Source of the DNA: Rhodospirillales bacterium
GTDB taxonomy: Bacteria > Pseudomonadota > Alphaproteobacteria > Rhodospirillales > Casp-alpha2
DNA: 6,631 nt
Reading direction: 5' to 3'
NCBI GenBank assembly: GCA_021775275.1
Contig: JAJFIE010000019.1
Location: 1 to 6,631, forward strand
This document shows positions 5,611-6,631 of the stretch, piece after piece. The translations under genes and the position numbers were made by a program. Each line of letters opens with the position of its first letter. The stretch's first letter is position 1. The notes under the pieces were generated by a model. That model was given only the letters and a program-made list of their open reading frames with translations, made no database searches and was not told where the DNA came from.

Positions 5611-6576
5611 ATGACGAAGAACGACTATGAAACCGGACGGTTGAATTTGCCATTCGTTGGACATTGCACCTTCGGCAAACAACCGGCTTGTCTGGACTGG
5701 GGCGCCATTGATGCACATGTGGCTGTGCTTGGCGCACCGTTTGATATGGGCACCCAGTACCGCGCCGGGGCGCGCTTCGGTCCGAGGTCCATCCGTGAAG
5801 CGTCAACGCTGTTTTCCTTCGGTCATGGCGGCGCTTACGATTTTGAAGATGACATCACCTACCTGCCAACAGACAAGGTGCAGATTGTCGATATTGGTGA
5901 TGCGGACATAATTCACACCGATACCATCCAGAGCCACGACAATATTGAATTCGGTGTGCGCAAGATTCTGGAAGCCGGCGCCTTGCCGGTAGTTTTGGGC
6001 GGCGACCACTCTGTGCATATCCCCTGCATTCGGGCATTTGATGATCAGGAGCCGGTTCACATCATTCATGTGGACGCCCATCTGGATTTCGTTGATGAGC
6101 GCCATGGGGTCAGATACGGCCATGGAAATCCGCTCAGACGGGCATCGGAAATGTCTCATGTCACCGGGTTTACGCAACTGGGTATCCGAAATGTATCTTC
6201 GTCCAATCGCGATGATTACAACGCGGCACGGGCGGCAGGTTCGACGATTTTATCTGTGCGCGATGTGCGCAGGCTTGGCACGGAAGGCGTATTGGCCGTG
6301 GTGCCGGAAGGGGTGCGCTATTATCTGACCATTGATATCGACGGCTTCGATCCATCCATTGCGCCCGGCACCGGCACGCCGAGCCATGGCGGATTCGATT
6401 ATTACGAGGTGCTGGAGATCATGCAGGGCCTGAGCAAACGAGGGAACGTCGTCGGCATCGATCTGGTCGAGGTCGCACCCGACTACGACCAGTCAGGGTC
6501 AACAGCGTTTCTTGCCGCGCAGTTGCTGATGAATATCCTGGGTTACGTATTCCACGAAAAGGGCCTGAGTGACTAG
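5611..6576 (+). CDS. Ureohydrolase of the arginase/agmatinase family
   Basis: This 321-residue enzyme is a binuclear metal (usually Mn) hydrolase that removes urea from a guanidino compound or acts on a related C-N bond. All six expected metal ligands are present: H133 (GGDHSV, 130-135), D155, H157 and D159 (HVDAHLDF, 153-160), and D242 and D244 (TIDIDGFDPSIAPGTGTP, 240-257). H171 (GHGNPLRRA) and E287 (DLVEVAP) match conserved active-site positions. The N-terminal GAPFDMGTQYRAGARFGPR (41-59) is agmatinase-like. Length is normal for agmatinase, guanidinobutyrase and guanidinopropionase, slightly longer than arginase. The substrate-facing loop after the second Asp motif reads SHGGFDYYE, which alone does not tell the members apart. 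Guanidine-specific relatives also sit in this family. It is divergent from a 2-oxoglutarate dioxygenase, so the two may act in one pathway. The stop overlaps the end of a probable convergent gene. Automatic pipelines would likely call it agmatinase (speB); the true substrate is open. Confidence 0.94.
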   Translation: MTKNDYETGRLNLPFVGHCTFGKQPACLDWGAIDAHVAVLGAPFDMGTQYRAGARFGPRSIREASTLFSFGHGGAYDFEDDITYLPTDKVQIVDIGDADIIHTDTIQSHDNIEFGVRKILEAGALPVVLGGDHSVHIPCIRAFDDQEPVHIIHVDAHLDFVDERHGVRYGHGNPLRRASEMSHVTGFTQLGIRNVSSSNRDDYNAARAAGSTILSVRDVRRLGTEGVLAVVPEGVRYYLTIDIDGFDPSIAPGTGTPSHGGFDYYEVLEIMQGLSKRGNVVGIDLVEVAPDYDQSGSTAFLAAQLLMNILGYVFHEKGLSD

Positions 6577-6631
6577 AGCATTTCCGCAAGGCTCTGGTTG
6601 ATCGCATCAAGGACAGCCTGAACGGGGATGG
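6573..6631 (-). CDS. C-terminal end of a convergent gene (partial, hypothetical)
   Basis: On the minus strand a frame is open from the window edge to a TAG at 6575-6573. It encodes 18 residues ending VQAVLDAINQSLAEML. The sequence reads as an amphipathic helix, which is typical of a real C-terminus, and it fills the 55 bases after the ureohydrolase that otherwise hold nothing. Its stop overlaps the ureohydrolase stop by 3 bp. The fragment is too short to name a family, and a chance open frame is quite possible. Confidence 0.4.
   Translation of the reverse strand, partial: IPVQAVLDAINQSLAEML

Noticed and set aside
6573..6597. Possible terminator hairpin after the ureohydrolase (AGAGC/GCTCT)
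   Set aside because: The stem has five Watson-Crick pairs plus a wobble extension, an 11-nt loop and no T-run, and it overlaps a probable convergent reading frame.

Overview
The window looks like part of a bacterial catabolic or uptake locus, most plausibly from an alphaproteobacterium. That guess rests on moderately high GC, tightly packed genes with 4-bp ATGA overlaps, and a NitT/TauT-type ABC transporter linked to short-chain dehydrogenases. It is not based on a marker gene. No rRNA, tRNA, CRISPR array or mobile element was seen.

Left block, plus strand, about 2-4432. The window opens inside the 3' end of an ABC transporter substrate-binding protein. It continues with the inner-membrane permease (275-1120), the ATPase (1123-1950), two short-chain dehydrogenase/reductases (1947-2723 and 2720-3466) and a polysaccharide-deacetylase-fold hydrolase (3521-4432). 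Spacing is 2 nt, then two 4-bp overlaps, then a 54-nt gap, so this is very likely one operon. Its promoter lies to the left, outside the window. A perfect 14-bp inverted repeat (316-352) sits in the first codons of the permease, just after the substrate-binding protein gene.

Right block. A TauD/TfdA-type Fe(II)/2-oxoglutarate dioxygenase (4450-5499, minus) is convergent with the deacetylase-like gene. It is divergent from an agmatinase/arginase-family ureohydrolase (5611-6576, plus). The two share a 111-bp intergenic region that should hold both promoters. At the right edge, 18 codons of a probable minus-strand gene overlap the end of the ureohydrolase.

How the genes may work together (inference): the transporter would import a small organic compound. 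The ureohydrolase and the cytosolic deacetylase-fold enzyme both belong to families that hydrolyse C-N bonds (guanidino groups, and N-acetyl groups or cyclic amides/imides). The dioxygenase could hydroxylate the substrate. The two dehydrogenases carry opposite cofactor signatures (NADP-like, then NAD-like) and could oxidise or epimerise an alcohol. The set fits a scavenging pathway for a nitrogen-containing compound, possibly a guanidino or cyclic amide compound. The substrate cannot be read from the sequence.
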